Positions 25,735-39,100 of a stretch of DNA of 64,000 nucleotides are shown piece by piece (position 1 is the first letter of the stretch; the number at the start of each line of letters is the position of its first letter). Origin of the DNA: Plasmodium malariae (taxonomy: Eukaryota > Apicomplexa > Aconoidasida > Haemosporida > Plasmodiidae); NCBI RefSeq assembly GCF_900090045.1, contig NC_041781.1, positions 693,501 to 757,500 on the forward strand, in the 5' to 3' direction. Under the pieces are notes generated by a model. That model did no database searches, was not told the DNA's origin, and worked only from the letters and a program-made list of their open reading frames with translations. Both the position numbers and the translations under genes were made by a program.

Positions 25735-25882
25735 ATATACATGCATACATACATACATACATACATACGTACATACACACACACATACATACATACGTAC
25801 ATACACACACACATACATACATACGTACATACACACACACATACATACATACGTACATACACACACACACACATACATACAC
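25735..25882. repeat. Compound CATA/CACA tandem array
   Basis: Units of about 30 bp made of (CATA)n, CGTACATA and (CA)n repeat about four times just after the START stop codon. The array is open in several frames on both strands (HTYIHTYI and MYVCVCVCTYV), so frames called there are artefacts. Confidence 0.9.
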
Positions 25883-26706
25883 ACGTGTTGGCTTACCAAA
25901 CTTGCTTTAAAACCCGTTATTCCTAAAACAAACAAGAGAATATTTGTAAGATTTAGGATCCTACGGTGTCGAGTGAAAACGTAACTTTCCAGTATTCACT
26001 TACATAAGGGCATTTTAGTTTTTATTGACAATGTTCTACATTGTTTAAATTTTTTTTTTTTTTTGTGCTTTGCGTATATAAATATTATGTGAATACACCC
26101 ACATATATATATGTGTATGTGTGTGCGTATACACATATGTATGTATGCATATATATGTATATAATGACTTATTTATAACACAGATTTGTTGATTTTTCTG
26201 CATCCATTCTCTCTGTTTATGTTAACTCCTTTTTATTTTAGACCATTTTTCGTGTTACTTCTTTGTTTCCTAACCATAATGTTATATTTGCATTAAAAAT
26301 TCTTATTGTGCACATGACTTTTTTTTCAATTGACGCTATATAGGGAAAGCCACTGGTAACATTCATGGGGACTTATACATATATGTGCATAATATATATA
26401 CATACATATATATGCATACATGTATATACGTACGGAAAAAAATTTTTTTTTTTTAAAATATATCAAATTTAATCTGACTGTGTAACCTCCAGATTTTTTT
26501 TATTATTTTATATAATTATTTTTTTTTTTAGTAATTAACTAAATTTGCCTTTCTCTGTTTTATAAAAATTGAAAGACAAATTATTCATTACATTTTCCCT
26601 ACATGTACTTTCATTCTTTTTTTAATCTTATCTAATTTTTTTACTAAATAATAATTTATTTTAAGAGCTTTTATTTTGACCTAATTCACATGGCTACATA
26701 GAGCAA

Positions 26707-26752
26707 TTCTTCCGAGAAGGTTTTAAGTAAGAAACCTTTCAGAGAGGAAGGA
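26707..26752. ncRNA. Candidate structured RNA hairpin
   Basis: A two-part stem-loop can be drawn. The outer stem pairs 26707-26713 with 26746-26752 (CTTCC with GGAAG, plus a U-A and a U-G pair). The inner stem pairs AAGGTTT at 26717-26723 with AAACCTT at 26732-26738, closing on an 8-base loop. A purine internal loop lies between. The element is far less AT-rich than its surroundings. The strand is not known, and no family was recognised; a single H/ACA-like hairpin is only one idea. Confidence 0.25.
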
Positions 26753-27450
26753 AACGAAAGGTAAAAAAAACACAAAAAAGGGAAAACGCTATAATGCGGA
26801 ATAAATAAAATGCGAAGAAATAAAAAAAAAAATTTGTGCTTTCTTTTTTTTTTATTCTATGCTTTATTTTTACTAAAACGGGTAATTGAATATTCGTTAA
26901 AGTTTGCTTTCTTTTTTTAGCTATAATTTTTATTGTAAGAATCCAGCTTTTTATTTTATTAAAATGGTTAAATATTTTTATATTTTAAAGGTTTGTATCT
27001 TAGTCACTTTACAACTGTATATTTTGCCTATACTGTATCTTTTATATAACATTGTACTGATATAAAGTTTTTCACTTAATTATTATGCAATAGATTTTTC
27101 AAAATTAAAATTTTTTTGGGTTACAGTGTAAAAAGGGTAATTTAATTACTTGCTAAGTATCCCCACTATTTTTGATACTTTTAATTTTGCCTATTCCATT
27201 TTTTCATTAAGTATACACCATAGAACTGTTATAATATAATAAAAATGAAATGTAATATGTTATTCATTTATTTGAAAAACCTGAATAAAAATGTGTTTTT
27301 TGTATTACAAAATAAGAATTTGATATTTTTAATATCAGAAGATATTTCACGATCCCATGTGTGCAATGTTTTTATTTTTACGTATGTAATCTTGTAGTGC
27401 AAGGTTTCTTGATCTTTTCTGCCATTTTAAGGGTAATGGGAGAACATGTG

Positions 27451-27514
<64 letters not shown>

Positions 27515-28312
27515 GTATATATATCTATGCATATGTGTTTATTGAAAAACAAATTTCACGAAAAGGTAAAGTCATTGTTAATTTTCATGCAATTTTAAAT
27601 TTTCCAGAATACTATGAATATGCCAAAGTTGTAAATAATTATAATTTGAAATATTTAGCATGTTCTTTTCTTTTTTTTTTTTTTAACCTTTAGCTAACGT
27701 TTCCTTATTCTGAATTTTCGTTAAAATATTAAAGCAAAGTAAAAAAAAAAAGTAAAAATTTAAAAAAAAATAATAATAATAAATATAATAATAAAAATAA
27801 AAATAATAATAATAAGAATTATAATAATAAGAAGAAGAATAAGAAGAATAATAATAAAAAAAATAACAATAAAAAAAAAAAAACAATAAAAAAAAATAAG
27901 AACGATTTAGCAAAACCAAACCGAATTAAACAAAACAAAGCAGAATAAAACATAGGAAAATAAAACAACAAAATATAACATAATAAAACATTGCTAAGTG
28001 TAAAGAGACAAAATAAAAACTATCGTAATAAACAATTTTACATGAACAGTTCAGGAAAAAAATATGCTATCATTTGAATGTGTATAAATAAATGTAGCAT
28101 GTACGACTTTAAAGACATAAAAAAATACCCCTTTGAAACATATCATTTAATGAAACAAATTTCTTTTCTCGTCTTTTTAAAATAGCTTTAAGAAAAGTAT
28201 TATTTCTGAGGAAGAAAAACTTTTTCCTTTCCTAGAACAATAATGTTTTTTTAATCATTTTGATAAAAGCTTTCACGCATTATATAATAATAAAAGAAAA
28301 AAAAAAAAAAAT

Positions 28313-28987
28313 ATGACAGATAAAATATGCCACAAATTGATCAATGAAAATATTAAAACGTTATGTCACATGAGTTTAAGAAATGAAGATAACTATGAAA
28401 AGAAAAATAGAAGCTTTAATAATAACATGAACATGACTTGTTCTTCTAAATGTGAAGAATTATGTAATAACATAAATGACAGACTGCATAAAATCAAAGA
28501 TATAGTACACCTCAGATCGGCAAAGCCAAATGCAGTTTTAATTGAAACTTTGATCTATATTAAAGAATTTATAAAAGAAATAGAAAAATATATAGAAGTT
28601 TTTAATAATGTTATATATGAAGAGAACAGAGCATATGCATATGTTGAGGATATTTTCCACTCTTTGGATAAACAAAATCAGAATATTCAAAAAATTTATC
28701 ATATATGCAGTCAAAATATTGTAATTACAAAAAATAATAGTGAACTGGTTTTACAAAAACCGCAAAGCTATTCTTCTCTCTCAGCTAAATTTATTAAAAA
28801 TTTGTTAAATGTATGTGAGGGAAACGAAAATGAAAATAAAAACAAAAATGACAGTAATAATGAGAGTCAAAATGAAAGCCAATTGGAGCATCAAATCGAA
28901 GGCCAGAATGAACTACTTAATGAAAGCCAAAATGAAAATAAAAACATAAGCATAGATGAATGTTCCAATGAAAACTACATAAATTAA
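28313..28987 (+). CDS. Unknown 224-residue helical protein
   Basis: A single-exon frame starts at ATG 28313 after a poly-A leader. Residues about 45-160 are predicted helical, with heptad-like spacing (CEELCNNINDRLHKIKDIVHL, LIYIKEFIKEIEKYIEVFNNVIYEENRAY, DIFHSLDKQNQNIQKI). The last 50 residues are an Asn/Glu/Gln low-complexity tail (NESQNENK repeats). No signal peptide or membrane helix is seen. The helical layout is loosely like that of small kinetochore coiled-coil proteins such as SKA2, but this is only an impression. It lies 1.2 kb upstream of CRMP1 on the same strand. Confidence 0.75.
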   Translation: MTDKICHKLINENIKTLCHMSLRNEDNYEKKNRSFNNNMNMTCSSKCEELCNNINDRLHKIKDIVHLRSAKPNAVLIETLIYIKEFIKEIEKYIEVFNNVIYEENRAYAYVEDIFHSLDKQNQNIQKIYHICSQNIVITKNNSELVLQKPQSYSSLSAKFIKNLLNVCEGNENENKNKNDSNNESQNESQLEHQIEGQNELLNESQNENKNISIDECSNENYIN

Positions 28988-30163
28988 AACGTACTGTCGT
29001 AAGGAAGGAAAGAAAGGATAAATTTTTTTAAGATATCAGTTAGGTGCTAAACATATAAAAGTTAGTGTAATAATGTTTATCGTCCTTGCATATATATATA
29101 TATTTTTTTTTTTTTAAAACCTTCTCGATTTACTCTTTTTGCTTTCCCTACTTTTTATTGTAGAACATTAACAAGACATAGAAACTGCTATTTGCTGTGC
29201 ACATTTTGAGATTAATTCTAACATGGTTACAAATTAAAAATATTCTTATTAAATCATCATTTTTATTTGGCTTATATATAAAAGGTGAATTTTTTCTTTT
29301 TTTGCATAAACTTTTTTTTTTTCTTCTGAGCTTTTAATGCCTTCTTTTTAAAATATATTTGCTTAAAAAATAAAAAGAGCATAGGGTACCAGATCCATAT
29401 ATTTTAATTGCAAAAATGTGTAATTCAAAGCGTGGTGTGTGCCTTTTCATTATACATATATAAATAAATTTACATATATATATATATATATAATATGTAT
29501 ATATATGTACGCGTACGCGTGTATATATGTATATATCCTTGTAAAAATATAAAAGCAAAAGTAATTTCTTTTCATCATTTTTCCTTTTGAAAATGAAGAA
29601 TCATTTAAAAAAATAAAATAAAATAAAAAAAGAAAATAATTAAATAATTGGCATATATTCCATATTGCATGCAACGTTTTTTGCAAAAAAATAAAAACTC
29701 AAATTTCGGATTAATCTATGCCGTATATTTTACTTTCCTTTTATGGTTCTTATTGTGCATTATATGTACATAATAAATTACACAAACATACTAATAATAA
29801 AGGGGAATATATAGTGGTATATTTATTTGTATTACTTACATATATATATATATATATATACGCAAATGTACATTACTTTATATAACATTACATCGTAGAT
29901 GTGCAAATTTTAAATTCCATAATAAGTCCATACAGCATGCATAGACACTAAACATGTGTTGAGTTCTTTTATAACATAAAATAGCAAGTTTTTGTGGCAG
30001 ACATGCCTTTCGCTTTTACTTTCCCCCACTTTGTCTTAACCCATCCATATAACATATCATTTATATATATATATATTACATGTGCGGTGCGAGGAGAAAA
30101 GCGAAACAGAGCATATATAATTTTTAAAAATGAACACATTTCCTGTTTGAAAGTAGAAAAAAA
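28988..30163. promoter_or_regulatory. CRMP1 upstream region with TGCATGCA elements
   Basis: This is 1.2 kb of AT-rich DNA between the 224-residue gene and CRMP1. The palindrome TGCATGCA lies at 29666-29673 (within TTGCATGCAA), and AGCATGCA at 29934-29941, about 490 and 220 bases before the CRMP1 ATG. This is the core reported for the sporozoite factor AP2-Sp. TA-rich runs occur at 29475 and 29845. Short minus-strand frames here are repeat-derived. Confidence 0.4.
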
Positions 30164-33100
30164 ATGCTTATACATTTTGCGAATGTGTTCTTAATAATTT
30201 TGTCCTTTAATACATTAACTTGTATGGGCGGAAAAAATCATATAAAAAATTTTAAGCAAAATTTGGAAAATGAGACAAATGAATATACTTCAGAAAAGGA
30301 GGGTAAAAAACCTTTTTTTAAAAATGGTCAAATAAAATTCTACAAAAATTTGTTTAGCAGTAAAAATTATTTAACCAGGCGGGGCGATACCTCAAAGGGA
30401 AAGAAGTTATTTGTTATAAGAGAGAAAAATGAAGAAATGCACAATAATGGAGAAGCAGAAAAAAATCGCGAAAGTGGTCAAAATGGGGGAAGAAAAAACA
30501 AAAATTTGAGTACAGGTTTAAAACATCCCATATTTTTACAATACCATGTACGTATAATCAATATAAAAAATATCTTGCGTAGTTCTTTGCAAGTTAAACT
30601 TGATCAGTTTTGCCACCCTGGAGTAGCCAGATGCAGAGATGGAGCAAAAAGTTGTAGATGTTACAGGATATACCTAAATCAAGTATCAAACTTTTGCTTA
30701 GATAACTGTGGTCTTTTTACTGAATGCTATGGGAATGCTATAGGTCAACCATATAAATCAGTACCATATTCGTTTGTTCAGAATAAAATAGTATTAACAT
30801 GTGTTGTCTCAGCAGTTCAAAGGAAGTTAAATAATTTATGTGGAGAAAATAATGTTTTTAGATATAGTAAAAATAAGAGTTATTGTATTCCATACGACTT
30901 TTTAGATATGGAGAAAGTGGGTACATTTTGTGTTAGTAAATCGAATATCTTAGTTATATGTGCTGGTTTTTTAAAAGATTCTTTTGTAAACCTATCTGAT
31001 TTTGAACTAATTGACAATATTGCTATATATTCTATTTTAGGTAATATGTGTAATGAAACTATATATGGTAATGGTGAATATTATGTAGGTTGCCAAAATA
31101 CTTCTATATCTGGCAAAACGTGTTTAGCTTGGGAAACCTTAAATATTAATGAATCATTAGGTTTGTATTATAAACATAATTTTTGTCGAAATCCTGAGAA
31201 GTTAGATTATATATATTGCTTTGTTAATGTAAATGGTTTTATTTTTAGAGAACATTGTCATGTTAAGGATAATAATATAGTTCTTAATAATATTGCATAT
31301 TCAGAAGATACACATTATAGTTTTGATTTAACTATGAAAAATGTATCTGATTTTCGTATAAGGTTTTCCGAAAATAATTGTAAAAATACATATTTACTTC
31401 CTAATAATTTAGATGAAATGATAAAATATAATGTATTAAATTATGTATATCATGATATAGGTGGAGATATAGCACTTACCATAACTTTTAAGAATTTTAC
31501 GTATATAGATTACCTAGGTAAGAACTTATCTATTTGTGCATGTCATAACGACTTCTACGATACAAGATCTTACATATGTACACGTAATGATTATAAAACG
31601 AAGATTGGGAAATTTAATATTATCAAATCCTTTTCTAAATCAAAACAAAATATCTTCTATGTAAACCAGATCTACGACATTTCTATTGATTTAAATCCGA
31701 AATATATTAAAAGAGAAATATATATTTTAAGTGGGAATTTTTCTCATGAGTGTAGTACTATTCATTTAATGAAAGACTCATATAAGGATGATTTGCACAC
31801 TTTATTGTATTCTCATGAAAGTAAAATGATCCAGCGAGTTAACCCACCTCTGGACCCTTCAAAAAATTATTCTACTATTTATGGGTACTCCCAAGAAATT
31901 TTCGACTTAAGAACTTTGGTCAGAAAAAATGAAAAGTATATGAATGGTGGAGTGAAGAATAGGATGAACAGTACTAGTGATACTTCCTTTCAAAAATTGA
32001 GCAGTCTGAAAAAGGGGAACAACCTGATATGCATAAAGTACACATCTAAAGAAACGTATTTTGCCTACCTGGGTAAAATAATATATAACGACATCAACGA
32101 TTCGAAGATTAAATATATTTTAAGAACTAATGATTCTGTGTACGAAAATATTATATATCTAAAATACTTATCCACTTTAAGTAATGTTAGTCATTTTTTT
32201 TTTAGTTCGCATAGTTGTGAACACCCTGATAGTAGCAATATCAATGAAAATGCTTTCAGAATATTTGAAGAATATTATACTAACAGACTAATAAATTATC
32301 CTCTTGTATATACATATAGCTATTTTAGATTAAATATTAGGAATATCTTTCTTAATTCTATTGAAAATACAAATGCTCTTCATTACTTTTCAATTAATGG
32401 AATTTCTTCTATAAAGTCTCCCATAAATTATATATGTGAAAAAAATATTGCGCACCGTAATGTCAGATCTATATCCTTAGTTCACTTATCAGATATGCTA
32501 TATGTTGAATTCGATGAGTTTGCTCATCACTTTAATGTTAACAGTGTACCAACAAGTATACACAATAAGGACTTACCCTTCGAATGGACCAGTTATATTT
32601 ACAATTACTTTTATTTTAAAGGCATAAATGTTTCAAGAGTTAAGAAGAAGATAATATCTGTATGGTGTCACGAGGACGATAATTATATATCCTTATGGTA
32701 TGTCTCGTCAAGAAGTTTAACTCCCTTCTTTCTAATTAAGTACCAAACGAACGCCCCAAAATTCGCCTTCGTAGATTTTTTGGAGCCAACACGAACAGCG
32801 GCAGCTTCTAATGCATTATTTAATGTTTCCTTTAGCTCTACTTTCGGCTCTACTTATAGCTCAACTACCCACAAAACCTCACCCGAAATGGAGGCGAACT
32901 TCTACATATTCAGTGCAAAAAGAATGACTATCAAGAAGTACAAAACGAACACGTTTTCCTTTCTCATACTAGTGAAACAAAAGTACTATGCAAATCTGAA
33001 AGAGGTGGTGAATGTACAGTCTTTATCATACAAAGGGGATATATATTTTTTTCTACTATTTCAAAACAATACATTTACATTATTAAACAGCAATTTGGAA

Positions 33101-36100
33101 AAAATAAATATTATTAATAACGATTTAGGTGAGTACATAAATTCAGTGCCAATAAAAAGTAAATGCATCGATAGTAATAACAATGTAACGTGTTTCGTTC
33201 TGTATAAATATCATAAGATTTTATGGTTCAATATATTATTCAATATGAAAAAAGTAATGGACAATATTATGCGTAATTTTTCTACTAATAATAAGAATAC
33301 TAAACTGACTGTTGATAGTAGTAAGCCATATAACACGGCTGAAAAAAGCAATAATTTCGAAGAACTTGATATGAATAAGTTTCAATTATATAAACAGATT
33401 CATACAGTTAAAGGGAGAGCAGAAAAAGAAGATCATAATTTATCTTTGAAGAGGTACCCAGACATACGTGTAGCATATATAGAGTATATATATGCTTACA
33501 ATGAAAAGGACGAAGAGTTATTATTAGAATTCCCTTCTGATATCCTAGTAATTAGTAAATTGGGGGAATATGTACTATACGTTTCTTCTAAAAAATTAAA
33601 TAAATTATTTATATACTCAACAAACAGTTCAGAAAAATCAATTGAATATTATAAACATATTAGAAATGAATATATATCTAACTATGAAATTGATTCTATT
33701 TTTAGCTACCATCTTATGAATGCAAATTTTATAAATTTCTTTATCACCAAAAAGGGGGAAACCAAAAAAAATGCCATCTACTCTTTTGTTCATGAAAAAT
33801 TAAGTAAGACAGATATTATATATAAACCTAAAATGTGGTTTGTATATAATAAGAATATTGAAATAAAACCTATAATAAAAGGGGATAAACGACAAATTAA
33901 ATATTTCACTATTCATTATATCGATGATTCATTAAAAGATCAATATATTATAATATATAAGAAGACGGGTATTGTTCATCTGAAGCTAAACAGAATAGAA
34001 GATACTCCAATTCACCTCCGAATAGTGATGCATGGTTTATTTCATAACGTTTCAACAGAAATTAAGTTCAATACTACATGTGAAGATGGCCATTATTATA
34101 AGGATAAAAAATGCCATCCATGTGCAATAGGTTTCTATAACAACTTGAGTGAAATTAAAAACAATAAAGAATATTATACCAAATGTGTGTCATGTGGAAG
34201 GCATAAAACTACTATAATAGAAAAATCTATTAGTGAAAATAATTGCTTGTGCGATTTAGGTTATGAATATATAAAAAATCCAAATAATCCCCACGAGTTC
34301 ATTTGTTCTCCTTGTTCATATGGAGAATATAAAGATACTATATCAAACGAATTATGTAAAGGAAATGGATGCAACGAACATTCTAGTTCCATCATTTTAG
34401 GTGCAAAGAATGCAGCAGAAAGTACTTGCCATTGCGATCCAGGGTATTTTTTAAATGTAAGTAATACAGGTCTCATGTATTGTAAAAAGTGTTTACCAGA
34501 TCATTATTGTCCAAGTAAATTAGTAAACATACAAATGTGTCCTATATACAATAAAACTGATCGTCATTCCAGAACGAATTATACTTCAATAGATAGCTGC
34601 TTTTGCCAAGAAGGGTATGAACCGATAAATGTCAAAAGAATAACAAAAAAAAGATCCAGGGAAGAACATTATTATAAACTTTTTTTTAAAAAATATCCTT
34701 CATATTCTCCAAACAAAATTAATTCTAAACATATCTGTATGGAATGCAATCAAGGGTATTATAAGGATACTATATCATTTGATAAATGCAAAAAATGTCC
34801 AGGAATATCAACCAATAAAAAATTTGGTTCTACTAGGAAAAACAGCTGTGATGGTTGCTATAGAGGGTATTATAAAAATTCGAAAAAAGTTTGCTCTGCA
34901 TGTTTACCTAATCATTTTTGTGTTGGTAGTTTTCCACAAAAGGGATTATCCCAATATACAGAGGACGCTGTCATTTGTCCAAATAATTCTGTTACACTTA
35001 AACCATATGAAATGAATATTTCCTTTACAAATTGTCTGTGTGTACAAGGATACGTTAAAAATGTTCAAACGTCGTACAACTTAAATGAACATTGCGCCTT
35101 AACTCCTTTAAATTTTTATAAAGATACTATATCTAATGATGGAGGAACGCCATGCCCGGCTAATAGTATAACTATAAATGTTGGACAGAAATCAATCAAT
35201 GGATGCATATGTGATAAAGGATATTATTACAGTAAAAAGCGAATGGATTGTGTAGAATGCCCTATTGGATATTATTGTCCAGAAAAAAATATGAAAACCA
35301 AATTTTTAAAACCTATAAAATGTCCAAAAAATTCTGGAAATATTAAAAAAGGGTCATATGAATTAGCAAATTGCCAATGTAATTTTGGATATACTCTGAA
35401 TGTCCAAATAAAAAAGGCTTCTACTATGATAAATAACTTAGTTAATAAAAAGAAGAAAAATAAACGCATCAAAACAACATCTTCAATACATATTCCTGTT
35501 GCCAATAAAATGATTAGGAACAGTTATATTTCTTTATATTCAAATAATTTACATAGTAAAGGAGAAAATGAAAAAGAAATGTTTAAAAGAAATATTTCCA
35601 TGTTGCTATGTGTTAAATGCCCATCTGTAACATACAAATCAGTAATATCTAATGAGCCTTGTCATGCATGTCCTACAAATTCGAGAACAGTAATGCGTTT
35701 TACATCTACTGATAAGTTCTTTTGTTTGTGCAACGAGGGATATTACTTAGATGAGCAGACGTGTAAACCCTGTTCCTTGAGTAAATTATACTGTGCAGGA
35801 GAATATATATATGAAATTTCTCCTGATGAATATGATGAAATGATAAAGATAATTGAAAAGAACATCTATTTATTTAGTGATTCATATAAGAAGATTTTTG
35901 TAAATTCATTTGTTCATAATTATAGGGGTAAGGTTTCTAATTTGCACAAAAACAGGGATAGGGATACAGCCAAAAGGGGAATTTCCACCAAGGGAAGATA
36001 CAAGCGTGATAACGCAAATTTAATGTCTTATTTTTCTAGTGAAAACTACTCATTCCTTTTATTGGGCCGCCTGAGCAAAATAGCACACTCGGGTGGTCAT

Positions 36101-39100
36101 TTCACAGACCATAGAAATCTACTGCAAGTGTTAGGAAAAGGGAATTTAAAGCAAAATAATAGTAGTAGTGATGGTAATGGTAATAATAATAGTGATGGTA
36201 ATGGTAATAATGATAGTGATGGTAATGGTAATAATGATAGTGATGGTAATGGTAATAGTAGCAGCAGAAGTAATAGGAGCACTAATTTTAGGGTCATTTT
36301 TTTGAAAAACTTCTTCTACACAGATCATAAAAATTACATATATGCAAAATACCAAAAGTTCGTAACATGCCCAAAAAATACAGTAATTCCTTTAGGGGTA
36401 GATTCTGCACACACATTTGACGATTGCAAGTGTGCAAAAGGAAATTATCTAGAGTCAGAAGATCTTTCTCAGGGTATTAAAATATGTAAACCATGTAAAG
36501 AGGGAACTTTTAAAAATTTTGTTGGGGATGAGAAATTCTGTGTTTCTTGTCCCCCTAAATCTACTAGTCTACAAGGGTCGTTATATCCTACTCATTGCTT
36601 TTGTAAAGAAGGATTTTATTACAATAAAGATAATTGTTTAGAATGCTTAGAAGGAGCTACTTGTAAAGGGGGTTTATATAAAAAAGCAATGATGAAAATA
36701 CAAATGGATATAGAAAATGTTCATATTACTGCAGAGGATCATGTAAAACCTGAATCAAAAAAAGGTTATTACTTAGATGAAAATACGTCCATATTTGTAG
36801 ATGTTAGTGAATGGAAATTTATTAAATGTCCAATAAATGGAAGTTGTTTAGAAAAGAATAAATGTCATTATAGTATGAATAATTATTTATGTGTTGAATG
36901 TGTTAAAGGGTATACAAATAGCTTCATGAGAACTATATGTGTAAAATGTCCAAGTAATAGAGTTAATATTATGCTTCTACTAATTATTTATATAATTTTT
37001 TGTTTTATTATTATAATAATATCTTTCTTAAATATATCCTCAGGATTTTACAGAAGATCTATTCATTCGATAGTAATTAAGATTGCTGTTAATTATGTTT
37101 CAAGTATGTTAGTTATCAAGGTATTAGAAGAAAATAAATTGCAGCTTCCAACATATGTATATCATTTTTATAATAAAATTAATAAATTTATATATAGAGT
37201 TGAAAATAGCAAAATTGTAAGTGTGGATTGTTTACTCAGATATTATTTTGACCTCAGTTATGCAGATTCATTTTTCTATACTAGTTTAGTGTTTTTTCTT
37301 ATTCCATTATTTCTAATGGCAACATTAACAGTTATATTGTTCCTGATTTTGAAAATATACACATTGGTAAAAAGCAAGGCAATTGCAAACAAGCTGGATT
37401 TACTAAGAATAGCAAAAAAGGAAAAAATTCATTTTTTAGCTAACTCTTTAGAAAACTCATATTCAAAAGAAAGATTTATTATGATATTACGATATATAAC
37501 ACTAACACATTACTCATTAATGGATAGAGTTTATATATTTTTTGAAGATATGATACCTGTGTATGTTACCTTTTTGTTTATAATGCATGCAAAAACATCT
37601 CTACGGATGTTTCAATTATTTGATTGCTCTTACATTAAATATACCAAACATTTTGGAAAATATGTATTAAGTAGAGCTAGTAGTGTTCAGTGTGATTTGA
37701 AAACAAATTATTTGAAATTTTTTCTATTAGGAATATCTGGTACTATTGTATGGTCCTTAGGAATTCCTTTATTTTCTTTCTATGTTCTGTACATAAATAG
37801 ACATAATTTATTTCATGAAAATGTGCGTATCAAATATGGCTTTTTACATAATGGATATTTACCTAATAGATGGTACTGGGAAATTATCGTTTTTGCTCGT
37901 AAAATTAGTGTATTATTTATCACTACTGTAATTCTTTTTTCATCTGACAAGGATACAAATACATCGAGATTATTAATTTTTACTTTCGTTGCTATATTTT
38001 CTTTATATGTACATTTTATTTTCCAGCCATTTGATAAAAGAAATTTTTTCACTCTAAATAAGTTAGAAAATTTCAGTCTTTACATATGGGTTTCTACCAT
38101 TATTGTTATCTCTGTTTTATTATCTATTGATCTAAATGCATCCCTGAATTTTTTAATTTTATTTTTTTTAATCTTTTTCCATATTATATTTATTGTAAAG
38201 CTATTAATTTGTTTATTTTATGAATGTATTGACAATATTAGAAGAAAAAAAGCTTGCTATCATATACCTATTATTGGCATCTATGCGAAGTTGTTAGGGG
38301 ATATTGTCGAAAAGAGGAAGAAAAAAGAGCCTTTAATTTATTACGATAAAAGTACCAAACGAATTGCTATTATTTTACCTGAACGGGTCAAAAATAAAAA
38401 AAAAGCGCGCAAAATTAAGAGTAAATTTACGCACGCATTTACAAACCTTTTTAAAAGCTTATTCAATTTTAAAAAAAAAGCAAAAAGGGAAGGATACGAT
38501 AAACTGAAAAACAGTCATCAGGAATATGAACGACATGGTGAAACAAAAAGTGGTGCAGATAAAAGCGAAAATGGTAGAATGAGAAGTGGAGATAATAATA
38601 ATGATGGTAATAATGATATTTATAATGATAGTAATAATGAAGGTAATAATGACGATGCTACGAATTACGACATTGTGAACATACATAAGGAAAGCGAACA
38701 AACTTCTTTCCATGGGGAAATTGTAAAAAACCAAAAAATGAGTTTTTACTTTTTTTTAAAAAGTACTGGTTTGCCAATTTACGGTTATATCAACAAGGAA
38801 CATAGAATGTTTGCAATAGAAATTTATAAAGAATTGCTAGATATATTTTTAAAAAATGTTACACTAACCTACGTTTCTGATGTATTTTTTGAATTCATAT
38901 TTAAAATCTCAATTAATATAGGGAACTTAATAGATAACCTAGATCAAAAAGACAAAATATTTGAATCACTGGATCAAGAACAAAACTTTAACAACATTAT
39001 TCAGTGGTCTCTGGAAAGAAAAGAAAAATATAATGAAAATAAAAAATGGGTAAAAGGGAAACTAATTTCTTTGAAACATTGCAAATATAATTGTAGTTTA

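Larger units (their letters stand above)
25665..28312. other. Intergenic region START to 224-residue gene
   Basis: This 2.6-kb AT-rich stretch holds the CATA/CACA array at 25735-25882, (TA)n at 27456-27511 and an A-rich AATAATAAG block at 27765-27900. It also holds a small GC-raised hairpin at 26707-26752 (separate entry). Open frames are repeat-derived. No protein gene is supported. Confidence 0.5.
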
